NCBI GenBank assembly: GCA_015067705.1
Contig: SVLW01000012.1
Location: forward strand, 1 to 59,201
Source of the DNA: Oscillospiraceae bacterium
GTDB taxonomy: Bacteria; Bacillota; Clostridia; Oscillospirales; QAMX01
Direction of reading: 5' to 3'
DNA: 59,201 nt
The notes under the pieces are model-generated. The model saw only the letters and a list, made by a program, of their open reading frames with translations, made no database searches and was not told where the DNA came from. Every line of letters begins with the position of its first letter. Position 1 is the first letter of the stretch. Position numbers and translations under genes: made by a program. This document shows, in pieces, positions 50,970 through 59,201 of this stretch.

Positions 50970-51870
50970 ACCCGTCCCCCTGTCTCACGTCGGTATCCTC
51001 AAAATACCGGCGAATGGTATTGAGGACCCGCTTCTTGTCTCCGCTCCATAGCGGGGCAATCAGATCCCGCTTGGCGCCGTCTCCCGTGAGACGATGGATC
51101 ACCATGTCCGGCGGCAGCACCCGCAGGCAATCGGCCAGAACGCCGCAGTATTCCGGCAGGTCAAGCACCCGGAACTGCCCCGCAGCATAATCCGCCGCAA
51201 GATCTGTTCCCCGCAGTACATGAAGAAGCTGCAGCTTAATGCCCTGCACGCCGCTCTTGCCGATGTATCGGGCGGTTTCCCGCATCATCTCCGGCGTCTC
51301 GCCGGGGAGACCCAGGATCATGTGGGTGATCACCTCGATGCCCGCCGCCCGCAGACGGCGCACCGCATCGTCATAGACCGGCAGCGCGTATCCCCGCCGG
51401 ATATAGGCCGCCGTTTCCGGATGAATGGTCTGAAGCCCCAGCTCCACCCACACGGGTTTTCTCCGGTTCAGTTCGGAAAGCAGCGCCACCACATCCTCCG
51501 GCAGACAGTCCGGGCGCGTGGCAATGGACAGAACCGCCACGTCATCCGGCGCCATGGCGGCCTCATACAGGGCACGCAGGCGCGATACCGGCGCATAAGT
51601 ATTGGTAAAACTCTGGAAATACGCGATATACCGGGCGTTTTTCGCCTTATCCCCCACGATGGCCCGGGCTTTTTCAAGCTGTGCAGTCACGTCATTATCC
51701 GCCGCCGCGGCGAACTCGCCGGAGCCGGCGGCGCCGCAGAAGATACAGCCCCGGGTCCCCAGCGTGCCGTCCCGATTGGGACAGGTCATGCCGCCGGAAA
51801 GGGCCAGCTTATAAAGCTTGGTGCCAAAGCGGGCTCTTGCATAGTCATTTAAGGAAAGATAACGGCTCAT
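50959..51870 (-). CDS. Radical SAM protein, TIGR01212/YhcC family
   Basis: The 303-residue protein has the YhcC-type iron-sulfur motif GGMTCPNRDGTLGTRGCIFC (Cys30, Cys42, Cys45), then VWVELGLQTIHPETAAYIRRGY and HMILGLPGETPEMMRETARYI, the usual SAM-contact and glycine-rich blocks. The reaction is not known. It starts in an ATGA overlap with the ABC-2 permease gene, so it is translationally coupled. Confidence 0.92.
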   Translation of the reverse strand: MSRYLSLNDYARARFGTKLYKLALSGGMTCPNRDGTLGTRGCIFCGAAGSGEFAAAADNDVTAQLEKARAIVGDKAKNARYIAYFQSFTNTYAPVSRLRALYEAAMAPDDVAVLSIATRPDCLPEDVVALLSELNRRKPVWVELGLQTIHPETAAYIRRGYALPVYDDAVRRLRAAGIEVITHMILGLPGETPEMMRETARYIGKSGVQGIKLQLLHVLRGTDLAADYAAGQFRVLDLPEYCGVLADCLRVLPPDMVIHRLTGDGAKRDLIAPLWSGDKKRVLNTIRRYFEDTDVRQGDGYEP

Positions 51871-53453
51871 GACTCAGAAAGTTCCGCGTACTGCAGCATA
51901 TTGCGGCAGAGGAACAGGGCCAGAAGCCCGAAAAGCGTGTTGGAGATCGTGAGAATGACAAAGGACAGGGCGATCTCCGACACCACTGCAAGGGCCAGCA
52001 CCTGACTGGCCGCCAGCGCCATGATCACCAGCAGGATGCCCGGCAGCATCAGAAGAAGCATAATGCCGAAGTAAAGCAACATCGTGAACATCTTGCTGCT
52101 TCTGCCGTGCCAGATCCGCATGAGCACCACATTGCCTGCAAGGAAGAGCAGTGAAAAGCTGATGCGCGCCAGAATCGCGCAGACCAACTCTGCAAGCGGG
52201 AAACCCATGATGAAATAAAGCGGCACGAACATCACGATGGCCTCCAGAACCGCGGCGGGCAGGGATTCCCGCAGGGCATGGAGCATTTTCCGCAGGGGCG
52301 GCTCCGGCATGAGATAAATATAGGGCTTGGTCAGCTCCCGGTTAAAGCGGCCCATGGAAACGGAGAAGAACTGGAAATAAGTCGCCATGACAAAGACGGG
52401 GATCAGTCCCTCCTCTTTCATAAAGAAACCGAAGAGGATCACCATGACCACCCAGATCAGGCTCATTTTATCAAGAATCAGCACCCGGGAGCGCCGATCC
52501 TCCAGTTTGTGCTTTTCATAAATGGCGGCCGCGCCCATGCCCCGGGAGAAGCCGGTCTTGCCCACTTTGACGCGGGCAGGCGTGGTCTCCGCAACAGCGC
52601 CCTGGCGGCTGGCGTTGATGGCGCTCTGGGCGGTCTCGGCGGTTTTGATAACGTCCTCATAGAAATCGCTGCCCAGACGCTGGATCAGCGCAAAGAGGAG
52701 TCCCGTGACGCCCACCAAAAGCCCCAGCGCAATCAGGCAGTCCGACAAAGTGCACGTCAAGATCCCGGACACCAGATACGTCAGCCATCCGGACACGGGA
52801 GAGGCAAAGAACAGCGGACTGTTGGCCGCGGCCACAAGACCCTTTGCCCAGGCGTCCAGATCCGGCAGCACATAGGCCGCCGCCAGGCAGAGAATCAGGG
52901 CGATATAGCAGACATACAGGATGCGTGCGATCCGGCGGCGGCGCTCATCAGCGGAAGTAGCCACATAGAGCACCATGGCCACAAACTGCCCCAGGAATAC
53001 CGATGCGCCATAAGCCAGCATCAGGATCAGCAGGAAGCCAAAGCTGATGTTATAAAGCTCGTGCATCCAGGTGTACTGGAAGAGCATGAAAAAGCCCAGA
53101 AGCATGGACGAGCCCGCCTGCTGGATGAGGCCATAAAGGAGCACGGAGCGCTGCGGGAACGGGGCCGGGAAGATCAGATTCACATCCGGCATCCGGAAAA
53201 AGCTGCCGCCCGCGCCAAAGCCGCTATAGGCCAGAAGCAGGAACATCAGCGTGCAGAGTCCGCCCACACCGGCAATCAGCTCCCGCACATCCCGCAGGGG
53301 CCGGTTCGGATCGGTCTCCAGATTTCCCGCGAAAAAGGTGAATCCCATGGCGGCCGCCAGAATCAGCACATAAATGAGCTTTGCGGGGCTGCGCAGGAGA
53401 TTCCGCAGGGTGTTTTTCATGCGGGTCAGGATCAGATAAGAAATGGCGTTCAT
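51867..53453 (-). CDS. ABC-2 type export permease (ABC_export family)
   Basis: The 528-residue membrane protein has about twelve helices in two groups with a cytoplasmic loop (about 255-310: AETAQSAINASRQGAVAETTPARVKVGKTGFSRGMGAAAIYEKHKLEDRRSR). This matches the putative ABC exporter permeases that pair with a separate ATPase. It starts in an ATGA overlap with the ATPase gene directly upstream. Substrate unknown; such pairs often handle lipids, antibiotics or cell-wall precursors. Confidence 0.88.
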   Translation of the reverse strand: MNAISYLILTRMKNTLRNLLRSPAKLIYVLILAAAMGFTFFAGNLETDPNRPLRDVRELIAGVGGLCTLMFLLLAYSGFGAGGSFFRMPDVNLIFPAPFPQRSVLLYGLIQQAGSSMLLGFFMLFQYTWMHELYNISFGFLLILMLAYGASVFLGQFVAMVLYVATSADERRRRIARILYVCYIALILCLAAAYVLPDLDAWAKGLVAAANSPLFFASPVSGWLTYLVSGILTCTLSDCLIALGLLVGVTGLLFALIQRLGSDFYEDVIKTAETAQSAINASRQGAVAETTPARVKVGKTGFSRGMGAAAIYEKHKLEDRRSRVLILDKMSLIWVVMVILFGFFMKEEGLIPVFVMATYFQFFSVSMGRFNRELTKPYIYLMPEPPLRKMLHALRESLPAAVLEAIVMFVPLYFIMGFPLAELVCAILARISFSLLFLAGNVVLMRIWHGRSSKMFTMLLYFGIMLLLMLPGILLVIMALAASQVLALAVVSEIALSFVILTISNTLFGLLALFLCRNMLQYAELSES

Positions 53454-54154
53454 TCCGCCACCTGACTTTCCGTAATGGCAAAGAACAGCTCCTCAAGACT
53501 CTGGGACTGCAGCTCTTCAGACGTGTTATGTTTGGTGGCGGCGAATTTGCCGTCCTTCATGATATGCGTCACGTCCCAATAATCCTCTACGCTGTCGATC
53601 ATGTGGGTGCTGATGAGCAGGGCGGCGCCCTCTGCCTTCAATTCCCGGAACAGGTCTTTCAGTTCCTTGATGGCATGGGGATCCAGACCCACCATCGGCT
53701 CGTCAAAAATGATGACCTTCGGGCGATGCACCAGAGCGCAGCAGATGGAAAGCTTCTGCTGCATGCCTTTTGAGAGCTCCTTGCCCAGTTTATCGCGTTT
53801 CTCCCAGAGTTCAAAGCGGCGGAGCAGGGTCTCTCCATAGCCGTCATCCTCCATGCGATAGGCGCGGCGCATGAACTCCAGATGCTCGGACACGGTCAGA
53901 AGGTCATAGACCGCCGGCATCTCCGGGATATAGCCCAGGATGCGCTTTGCCTCCAGAGATTTGTTGGCGTGACCGTCCAGCGTCACCTTGCCCTGAAAGC
54001 GCAGAAGGCCCGCAATGGACTTGATGATGGTGGATTTGCCCGCACCGTTGGGGCCCAGGAGCACGGCGATCTGGCCGCTCTCCACGGAAAAACTGATATC
54101 GTCATTGGCCACGGTCTTGCCGTAGCGCTTTGTGACATGTTCGATCTGCAGCAT
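53450..54154 (-). CDS. ABC transporter ATP-binding protein
   Basis: The 234-residue ATPase has Walker A GPNGAGKST (residues 34-42), Q-loop ILGYIPEMPAVYDLL, signature LSKGMQQKLSICCAL and Walker B VIIFDEPMVGLDP, then STHM. It is the partner of the overlapping ABC-2 permease. GAGGAGGG precedes the start. The LURP-one gene lies 12 bp upstream. Confidence 0.94.
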   Translation of the reverse strand: MLQIEHVTKRYGKTVANDDISFSVESGQIAVLLGPNGAGKSTIIKSIAGLLRFQGKVTLDGHANKSLEAKRILGYIPEMPAVYDLLTVSEHLEFMRRAYRMEDDGYGETLLRRFELWEKRDKLGKELSKGMQQKLSICCALVHRPKVIIFDEPMVGLDPHAIKELKDLFRELKAEGAALLISTHMIDSVEDYWDVTHIMKDGKFAATKHNTSEELQSQSLEELFFAITESQVAE

Positions 54155-54166
54155 ACGATTCCCTCC

Positions 54167-54655
54167 TCAAGTGGATGATGCGGCGGCGGCCTGCTGCGCC
54201 GCCACACAGTCGATGGTCAGCACCACGCACAGCGCCAGCACCTCGTCCCATCCGTCCTCTACATCCAGTGTATAACAGTCGCCCCAGGTGAACCATTCCT
54301 TCGCCACCGTGGCGACAGTACGGTTCCCGGCGAGCATGGCATATTCATGGGCCCAGAAGGAGCCCTCCACGCGCCAATCCGCGCCCTCCACCCGGTATCG
54401 GGGACGGAAGAACGTGAACTCCTTACAGATGGTAGCCACATGACTGCCGTTCCGGCAGATCTGATACTGCGGCATCCAGGTAAAGAGCTTTTGCTCAATA
54501 TAGCCCACTTCCCGGCCGTCCAGGTCAAAGACATGGAGCTTTTTCCCCCAGGTAAAGACTTCGCTCTCGGCGTAATAGCGGTTCTGTCCCTGTTCGTCCA
54601 GGATATAGAACCGATCCCGCCAGGAGAACACTTTCTGTCTGATGAGCAAACGCAT
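54167..54655 (-). CDS. LURP-one-related (LOR/YxjI-like) protein
   Basis: The 162-residue protein follows the LOR pattern: LIRQKVFSWRDRFYILDEQGQNRYYAESEVFTWGKKLHVFDLDGREVGYIEQKLFTWMPQYQI, repeated strand pairs that form the Tubby-like barrel. Tubby-like LOR proteins bind lipids or sit at membranes. Its function in bacteria is unknown. GGAAAGGGG precedes the ATG. It lies in line with the ABC exporter genes and may act with them. Confidence 0.88.
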   Translation of the reverse strand: MRLLIRQKVFSWRDRFYILDEQGQNRYYAESEVFTWGKKLHVFDLDGREVGYIEQKLFTWMPQYQICRNGSHVATICKEFTFFRPRYRVEGADWRVEGSFWAHEYAMLAGNRTVATVAKEWFTWGDCYTLDVEDGWDEVLALCVVLTIDCVAAQQAAAASST

Positions 54656-54681
54656 ATGGTCGCCCCTTTCCGGTTTCTCTT

Positions 54682-55488
54682 TCAGATATATTTCTCAATG
54701 GTGATGCTGATTCTGCCTTTTTTGGTCTCCCTTGTCTCCGGCAGCAGGCGGAATTTGCCAAAACCCCGGGCGGAGATGGTCTCGCCGCCTGAGAGCTTTT
54801 GATCCACCTTGGTGCATTCAAGGCCCGAGAGCACCACGCGGCCGGAACGGATCAGGGTCGCGGCCTTATCCCGGGACAGGGAAAAGCCGGAGCCCACCAC
54901 GCTGTCAAGCCGCAGAGAGGCCACCGTATCGTGGATAACCTTGACCTCCCGTTCCGGGATCAGGAGTTCCTCCACCGCGATCTCCCGAAGGGAGAGCGTC
55001 GCCCGTCCCGCGGAGGTGAGATTCTGCATGAGATAGGGCGCGACACTGTCGATCACAACGAGGTCACAGCTTTCCTCCCCCGGCAGGATATCGCCCACGG
55101 TCTCCCGGCGGATACCCGCCCCCATGAGAGATCCCAGAAAATCCCGGTGACCGGGCTTTACCCCGCTCTTCTCCGACCAGGAGGCCCGGATAAAGGTCAG
55201 CGGCGCATAGTCGGCGGGTTCCGCCCCCTCTGCCCAGTCCGGCAGGAAGAGCACGATCCGGCGCTCCGCGTCGGGATAACCGCCAAAGAAGGTATAAGAG
55301 GAACAGTGCACCTCCCGCAGCATCTGCTCCGCCAGAATACACTGGCGCTGGGTCAGAAACACCGTGGCCGTCACCGTGGAGGAGCGCTCCATGGCGGCAA
55401 GTTTATCCAGCACCTGCGCCAGCGGCACCCGATCCTCTTCCTCCCGGGCATATTTTTTCAAAAGTTCTGCTTTTTCCATATTACTCAT
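54682..55488 (-). CDS. ylmH: S4-domain RNA-binding protein YlmH
   Basis: The 268-residue protein has the YlmH layout: an N-terminal RRM-like region (FLTQRQCILAEQMLREVHCSSYTFFGGYPDAERRIVLFLPDW), HRDFLGSLMGAGIRRETVGDI in the middle and a C-terminal S4 domain (LRLDSVVGSGFSLSRDKAATLIRSGRVVLSG). In Bacillota YlmH binds stalled ribosomes or sits by the division genes. Start is uncertain: ATG at 55488 and ATG at 55479 both lack a strong Shine-Dalgarno. The first overlaps the transglutaminase gene's end, suggesting coupled translation. No division genes are next to it here. Confidence 0.9.
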   Translation of the reverse strand: MSNMEKAELLKKYAREEEDRVPLAQVLDKLAAMERSSTVTATVFLTQRQCILAEQMLREVHCSSYTFFGGYPDAERRIVLFLPDWAEGAEPADYAPLTFIRASWSEKSGVKPGHRDFLGSLMGAGIRRETVGDILPGEESCDLVVIDSVAPYLMQNLTSAGRATLSLREIAVEELLIPEREVKVIHDTVASLRLDSVVGSGFSLSRDKAATLIRSGRVVLSGLECTKVDQKLSGGETISARGFGKFRLLPETRETKKGRISITIEKYI

Positions 55489-57079
55489 AATAAGGCAAAA
55501 CGGTATTGATATGTATACGGTGATCGATCTCATCCCACTCTACCAGGAAATCGAACAGAATTCCGATATCCCGGAGACGGAAGTAATGATTGCCTTCTAT
55601 GAGGTAGGCCGCCAGTTCGATGGGTTCCCCATCAATATAGATCGTGCAGGGTGTAGGCACTGCCTGCTTGGGATCCGGGTCATAGATGCTTTGATCTTCC
55701 ATTCCCACTGGCGTATACGGCAAGCCGGACAGCAGCGTCACCGCGCCCTCTTCCTGCAGCCAGCCCACTTCAAACTGCACGTCAGAACCGGAGAGGATAT
55801 AGGCCAGATCCCGCAGCTTGAAGAAATTATATCCGTCAATGGCACAGGCCCTGGGAGCAGCCAAAACACCGTCAACCATGATCAGGGTATTCTTCAAAAC
55901 GGTCGTTTTTTCAGAAAGGTCCGTCAGCGGCAAAAGCGGATACTCACAACCGCCATAGTCATCCCAATCAACTTTCTCGTCCCAATCCGGCCAATCGGTC
56001 CAGTCATCATCCTGCTCGACAGGCGGCCATACCGACACGCCGGGTACAACCGGCGTCGCGGTACTATGTTCCGGGAATTCCTCCCGGTCCCAGCTATGGC
56101 GTTCTGCCCAGAGCTCGGTGTCCTCTTCCAGGAAGTAGTCATAGTAAAGCTTGGTTCTGCCGGAACGTTCATAGGATGCGTTATCAATGCGCACATCGGA
56201 CCAGTAAAAGGTATCGTTGATTCGGACGTAATTCCACTTATGAATGACGGAAGTGCCGTCGCTATTATGGAAATATCCGCCTACGATCCAGCATTCAATG
56301 CCCACTTGCGCCAGCATCACCTGCACCAGCGCCGAAAACTCCAGGCAAGTACCTACACGAGTCATCAGGATTTTTCTGGCATTCTCGGTATAGAGATTAT
56401 CATAGGCGTCATAGGAGATATCGCCCACTTCATAATGGTAATCGGACTGCTGGGCCATAAGCGCTATGGCATCGGCATGCAGTTCCGGATCCACAAAGGG
56501 CGGATGATCCTCTCCGTTTCGATAACAATTGCCCTGCACCCAACTGTAAATCGCCCGCATCTTTTCCATCTTGGTCATATCGCTGTACACGCCGGCTTCC
56601 TCCAAAACACGGGACACCATGTAATCCACTTCATGGTCGCCCGTATAATTCGGGAGTCCTTTTGGTTCAGTCGGTCGAGTGGGCTCATTACTCAGCGTAA
56701 AGCTTGCCATTGTTTCCGCATTGCCGCAGACCGCCTTTACCAGATACACGCCGGCAGGAGCATAGTCAAAGCCGGAATAACCGGCAGCATTTCCAATAGC
56801 CGGTTTGGCATCCCAGAAGAAGGTGTATACATTTTTCCCGGAAATCTCCTGTTCAAATTGTGCCACCGACACACCGGCCTGATCATAAATCGTCAGCGTA
56901 CAGGTTCCGCCTCCGGACAGAAGCGGGACATAAATTTCGAGACCGATCGCCTTGTGCGGCATATATGGCTGCTCAGAAAAGCGGATCGTACCGAATTCAG
57001 TCTGTGCTGCGGCGGTTATGGGAGAAAGCAGCGTCAATAAAAGCACCGCAGTCAGACAAAAGGAAAGAACACGTCTCAT
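55481..57079 (-). CDS. Exported transglutaminase-like protein with copper-amine-oxidase-type stalk domain
   Basis: From ATG at 57079 (GGAGG upstream) the protein is 532 residues. It has a signal peptide ending near SPITAAAQ, an Ig-like region (30-135), a transglutaminase-like core with the triad Cys245 (RVGTCLEFSA), His280 (IHKWNYV) and Asp295 (YWSDVRID), an acidic Trp/Asp linker, and two copper-amine-oxidase N-terminal-type repeats (YNFFKLRDLAYIL; NHYFRLRDIGILF) that hold proteins on the cell wall. It is probably a secreted peptidase or cross-linking enzyme. The linker DWTDWPDWDEKVDWDD is unusual. Confidence 0.87.
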   Translation of the reverse strand: MRRVLSFCLTAVLLLTLLSPITAAAQTEFGTIRFSEQPYMPHKAIGLEIYVPLLSGGGTCTLTIYDQAGVSVAQFEQEISGKNVYTFFWDAKPAIGNAAGYSGFDYAPAGVYLVKAVCGNAETMASFTLSNEPTRPTEPKGLPNYTGDHEVDYMVSRVLEEAGVYSDMTKMEKMRAIYSWVQGNCYRNGEDHPPFVDPELHADAIALMAQQSDYHYEVGDISYDAYDNLYTENARKILMTRVGTCLEFSALVQVMLAQVGIECWIVGGYFHNSDGTSVIHKWNYVRINDTFYWSDVRIDNASYERSGRTKLYYDYFLEEDTELWAERHSWDREEFPEHSTATPVVPGVSVWPPVEQDDDWTDWPDWDEKVDWDDYGGCEYPLLPLTDLSEKTTVLKNTLIMVDGVLAAPRACAIDGYNFFKLRDLAYILSGSDVQFEVGWLQEEGAVTLLSGLPYTPVGMEDQSIYDPDPKQAVPTPCTIYIDGEPIELAAYLIEGNHYFRLRDIGILFDFLVEWDEIDHRIHINTVLPYYE

Positions 57080-57142
57080 AACATCCTCCAATACAATTCC
57101 ATAAAAGCGACAATATCTAAAATAATTTTATCAAATCCCCGC

Positions 57143-57184
57143 AAAAAAAGCAAGCCGCAGAGCAGGGACTTGCTCCGCGGCTTG
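57143..57184 (-). terminator. Terminator of the HAD gene
   Basis: CAAGCCGC and GCGGCTTG plus inner GAGCA/TGCTC form a hairpin; on the minus strand it runs into C and T7. Confidence 0.85.
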
Positions 57185-57233
57185 GTATAGGATTTCGCTA
57201 GGATCGTTTATTTTTCAAAACTTTTTGATTCCC

Positions 57234-57914
57234 TCACACACCCAAAAGTTCTGACAGTTCGTCAAGGCTCGCGCCGCGGTAGTCCGGGGAATAGCCAAAG
57301 TCCGCGGGTAGACCCTTGCCCTTACGGTCGATGTGGAACACCGGGATGCCGCTGCGTCTGGCGCCGATGATATCCGGGCGGCCGTCGCCCACGTGAAGGA
57401 TCTCCTCCGGCTGTACGCCGGTTTTTTCCAGCACCTCCCGGAAGAATGCGCTCTCCGCATTGGACTTATAGACGCCCATGGCCTCCGACACAAAGGCCAT
57501 CTCATGGGGGATCTGCGGCAGAAGCTCCCCCACCATGGAGAGATCCGCATCGGTGGAGAGGATCACCCGGTATTTGCCCTGCAGACGCTCCAAAATCCGC
57601 CTGGCATCCGGATAAATGGGGCAGCGGTTGTGCTCTTCCAGGAAAATCTTCGTAGCACGGACAGGATCGGCATCACATCCGATTTCCCCGAAATAACAGA
57701 CGAAAGCATCGTAGAACACTTTCTCCATGGTCTGGAACGGCGGCTGGTAGAGATCATGATAATGCGGCATATAGCAGGCGCGAAGCGCATCTGCATGGGC
57801 ATTGATCTCCTCCGACGTCAGCGGCTTTTCAAAAATCCGTTCCCACAGAATCGGCACTCTGGCATCCAGATCCGCCAGGGTCAGAAAGAGGTCAAAACTG
57901 ATGACTTTGAACAT
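57234..57914 (-). CDS. HAD-family hydrolase
   Basis: The 226-residue protein (ATG at 57914; a GTG at 57926 is possible) has the haloacid-dehalogenase-like first motif FDLFLTLAD, the second LSTDAD, lysine in MGVYKSNAESAFF and the acidic GDGRPDIIGARRSGI. The first aspartate of DLFLT is present, as in L-2-haloacid dehalogenase and phosphatase types. It likely removes phosphate from a sugar or nucleotide. Single gene with its own terminator. Confidence 0.85.
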   Translation of the reverse strand: MFKVISFDLFLTLADLDARVPILWERIFEKPLTSEEINAHADALRACYMPHYHDLYQPPFQTMEKVFYDAFVCYFGEIGCDADPVRATKIFLEEHNRCPIYPDARRILERLQGKYRVILSTDADLSMVGELLPQIPHEMAFVSEAMGVYKSNAESAFFREVLEKTGVQPEEILHVGDGRPDIIGARRSGIPVFHIDRKGKGLPADFGYSPDYRGASLDELSELLGV

Positions 57915-57978
57915 ATTGACTTCCACCCGCCTTCCATATAATTAGTTTTATTATAACGGCTCGTCCCGGAAAGTGCAA

Positions 57979-58016
57979 GAAAAAACTGCCTGTACGGGAC
58001 GTTTCCGTACAGGCAG
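57979..58016 (-). terminator. Terminator of the aldo/keto reductase gene
   Basis: CTGCCTGTACGG pairs with CCGTACAGGCAG (57986-58016) and on the minus strand runs into T6. Confidence 0.9.
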
Positions 58017-58022
58017 AAGGAA

Positions 58023-58973
58023 TCAGGTAATGGCGAAGGGCGTGGGCTCCTTGGGGGTGTGCTGCATCTCGGTATCACCGGCGATGATGCCCACATAGTT
58101 CAGACGGCGCTTGGCCTCCGCATACACCTCGGGGGACAGCGGGCCGCGGGAGGCGGCGCGGATGTTCTGGGCAAGATGCTCCGTATTGCGGGTGCCGCAG
58201 ACGCCGGCGGTGACCGCCGGATGGGTCAGCACATAGCGGATCAGGAAGTCATTGCGGGTCTCGCCCTCCTCGAGAAGCTCCGAAAGACCGGCGTCCTCCC
58301 AGCGGACGTCATAGTTTGCAAAATAGCGCTTCAAAAGGCCGCGGGCCACGATGCCGGTGCCATAGTCATCATAGGCCTTCTGGATCACATTCTCACTGAG
58401 ACGGGTCATGCAGCCATAGACGATCTGGATCACTTCGATGTCGCGCCAGGATGCAAAGGTCTGTACATTGCGATAGCCATGGGTGGCGGGATAGGCGTAG
58501 TCCAGGGGATTGGAGTTGCGGATGGTGAGGCCCAGGTGCAACACCTTACCGGCCTTTTTCAGTTCCCGCATGGTCTCCAGCACTTCACCGTTCTCGCCGC
58601 CTGCCAGAAATTCCGGCAGAACGCCGTGGATCTGCAGAATGTCGATATGGTCAGTCTTCATGAGACGCAGGCTCTCGTCGATGTTCTCCAGCACCGTCTG
58701 ACGGTCGAAGGTGTACATGGGGCCGATGCCGCGCATATTGTCACAGCACTTGGTGGCCAGCACGAACTCATCACGGCGATGGGAAATGGCCTTTCCGATG
58801 AAGTATTCGCTGTTGGCGTACTCGGGAGAGGTGTCGATATAATTGATGCCCTGGTCAAGCGCAGCATTCAAGAGCTTGGTGGCAGTGGCCTCACTGACGG
58901 GGCCCAGCTCCATGCCGCCATAGGCCAGACGACTGACTTCCAGACCGGTTTTACCAAGAATCCGTTTTTCCAT
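58023..58973 (-). CDS. Aldo/keto reductase
   Basis: The 316-residue protein fits the AKR fold: LGKTGLEVSRLAYGGMELG, GINYIDTSPEYANSEYFIGKAI with Asp and Tyr of the active site, LATKCC with lysine, and HIDILQIHGVLPEF with histidine. It lacks an Fe-S extension. It is similar to sugar-acid or L-fucose-type dehydrogenases of this family, substrate unknown. AAAAGGAGA precedes the start. This is the second AKR in the window. Confidence 0.9.
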   Translation of the reverse strand: MEKRILGKTGLEVSRLAYGGMELGPVSEATATKLLNAALDQGINYIDTSPEYANSEYFIGKAISHRRDEFVLATKCCDNMRGIGPMYTFDRQTVLENIDESLRLMKTDHIDILQIHGVLPEFLAGGENGEVLETMRELKKAGKVLHLGLTIRNSNPLDYAYPATHGYRNVQTFASWRDIEVIQIVYGCMTRLSENVIQKAYDDYGTGIVARGLLKRYFANYDVRWEDAGLSELLEEGETRNDFLIRYVLTHPAVTAGVCGTRNTEHLAQNIRAASRGPLSPEVYAEAKRRLNYVGIIAGDTEMQHTPKEPTPFAIT

Positions 58974-59074
58974 GGGATCATCTCCTTTTTGAAAATTGTT
59001 TCCTATTGAGAATACTATACCATTTTTTCAGAAGAATCACAACGGTCCGGGAAAGAATGACCAGATCTTCCTAG

Positions 59075-59106
59075 AAAAAAACACCCGCAGGAGATTAGGC
59101 GGGTGT
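59075..59106 (-). terminator. Terminator for a gene beyond the right edge
   Basis: ACACCCGC/GCGGGTGT (59081-59106) is followed on the minus strand by a T-run. It probably ends a minus-strand transcript entering from the right. Confidence 0.7.
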
Positions 59107-59120
59107 CCGTATAACAGTTA

Positions 59121-59150
59121 ATGGAGCGCATCGATACCGATGCGCTCCAT
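59121..59150. repeat. Perfect 13-bp hairpin near the right edge
   Basis: ATGGAGCGCATCG-ATAC-CGATGCGCTCCAT, just right of a terminator. The last 50 bases show no gene that I can name. Confidence 0.7.
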
Positions 59151-59201
59151 TTCTCATGTCCATTCATTCGATTGCAGAAAGCCTTGGCTCTCCCTTTGGG
59201 A

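Noticed and set aside
59150-59201. End of a protein-coding gene at the right edge
   Set aside because: A minus-strand frame ending in TGA at 59154-59156 covers only 15 codons in view, too little to identify.

Overview
The window looks like the chromosome of a bacterium of the class Clostridia (Bacillota), probably a gut anaerobe. It has AGGAGG-type ribosome binding sites, sigma-A promoters (TTGNNN, 17-18 bp, TATAAT-like), many intrinsic terminators, and Clostridia-type genes (DUF3842, DUF4358-MBOAT-DHHW, YlmH, the YhcC-type radical SAM protein, BlaI/BlaR1). Most of the DNA is GC-rich by eye. A few stretches are visibly more AT-rich (about 23.0-23.6 kb, 30.5-32.2 kb, 33.3-34.9 kb, 49.1-49.35 kb) and look acquired. 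The exact species cannot be told from this sequence.

Layout. 0-7.3 kb: start of ruvX (cut by the edge), an aconitase-family hydratase, DUF3842, then a DUF4358 lipoprotein + MBOAT + DHHW operon for O-acetylating an exported polymer, and a zinc-ribbon/YARHG membrane protein. 7.6-14.5 kb: L-cysteine desulfidase-type enzyme, M16 zinc protease, GtrA, a P-loop kinase-like protein, an orphan solute-binding lipoprotein. 14.8-17.8 kb: Cys-containing helix-turn-helix regulator, a 44-residue protein, flotillin, DUF2500 and a tiny membrane protein. 17.9-25.5 kb: BlaR1/BlaI with a clear operator, a lipoprotein, a membrane-bound XRE regulator, and an operon with a phosphate-binding-like domain fused to a membrane region. 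25.5-32.4 kb: tRNA-Ser(CGA), two arrays of mini-hairpins, VOC protein, isocitrate dehydrogenase, a 27-cysteine membrane protein, a shrunken PurD homologue, esterase, Nudix, chloramphenicol acetyltransferase, methyltransferase, tRNA-Ala(CGC). 32.4-41.8 kb: a sugar-acid locus, araD diverging from uxaC-uxaB-uxaA, then a CE15-like esterase and an aldo/keto reductase. 41.8-46.3 kb: XRE regulator, small partner protein and a two-gene ABC exporter. 46.3-59.2 kb: AI-2E-family transporter, kinase-like protein, AAC(3)-family acetyltransferase, small HTH protein, SGNH esterase, YgjP peptidase, radical SAM protein, ABC-2 exporter, LURP-one protein, YlmH, transglutaminase-like protein, HAD hydrolase, aldo/keto reductase.

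How genes work together. UxaC, UxaB and UxaA turn D-galacturonate into 2-keto-3-deoxygluconate via tagaturonate and altronate. The neighbouring esterase and AraD fit growth on pectin or glucuronoxylan side chains. The MBOAT, DHHW and DUF4358 proteins form one surface-modification unit. BlaI represses itself and blaR1 through paired TTACA-N3-TGTAA sites.

The most unusual feature is a stand-alone TnpB-family RNA-guided nuclease homologue (33298-34851) between araD and uxaC. Its RuvC residues D254, E362 and D459 are present, but all four zinc-finger cysteines are gone. Its stop codon is followed at once by about 317 nt of tightly folded sequence (at least five stem-loops plus a terminator), the expected place for a guide (omega/re) RNA. 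No TnpA gene is visible.
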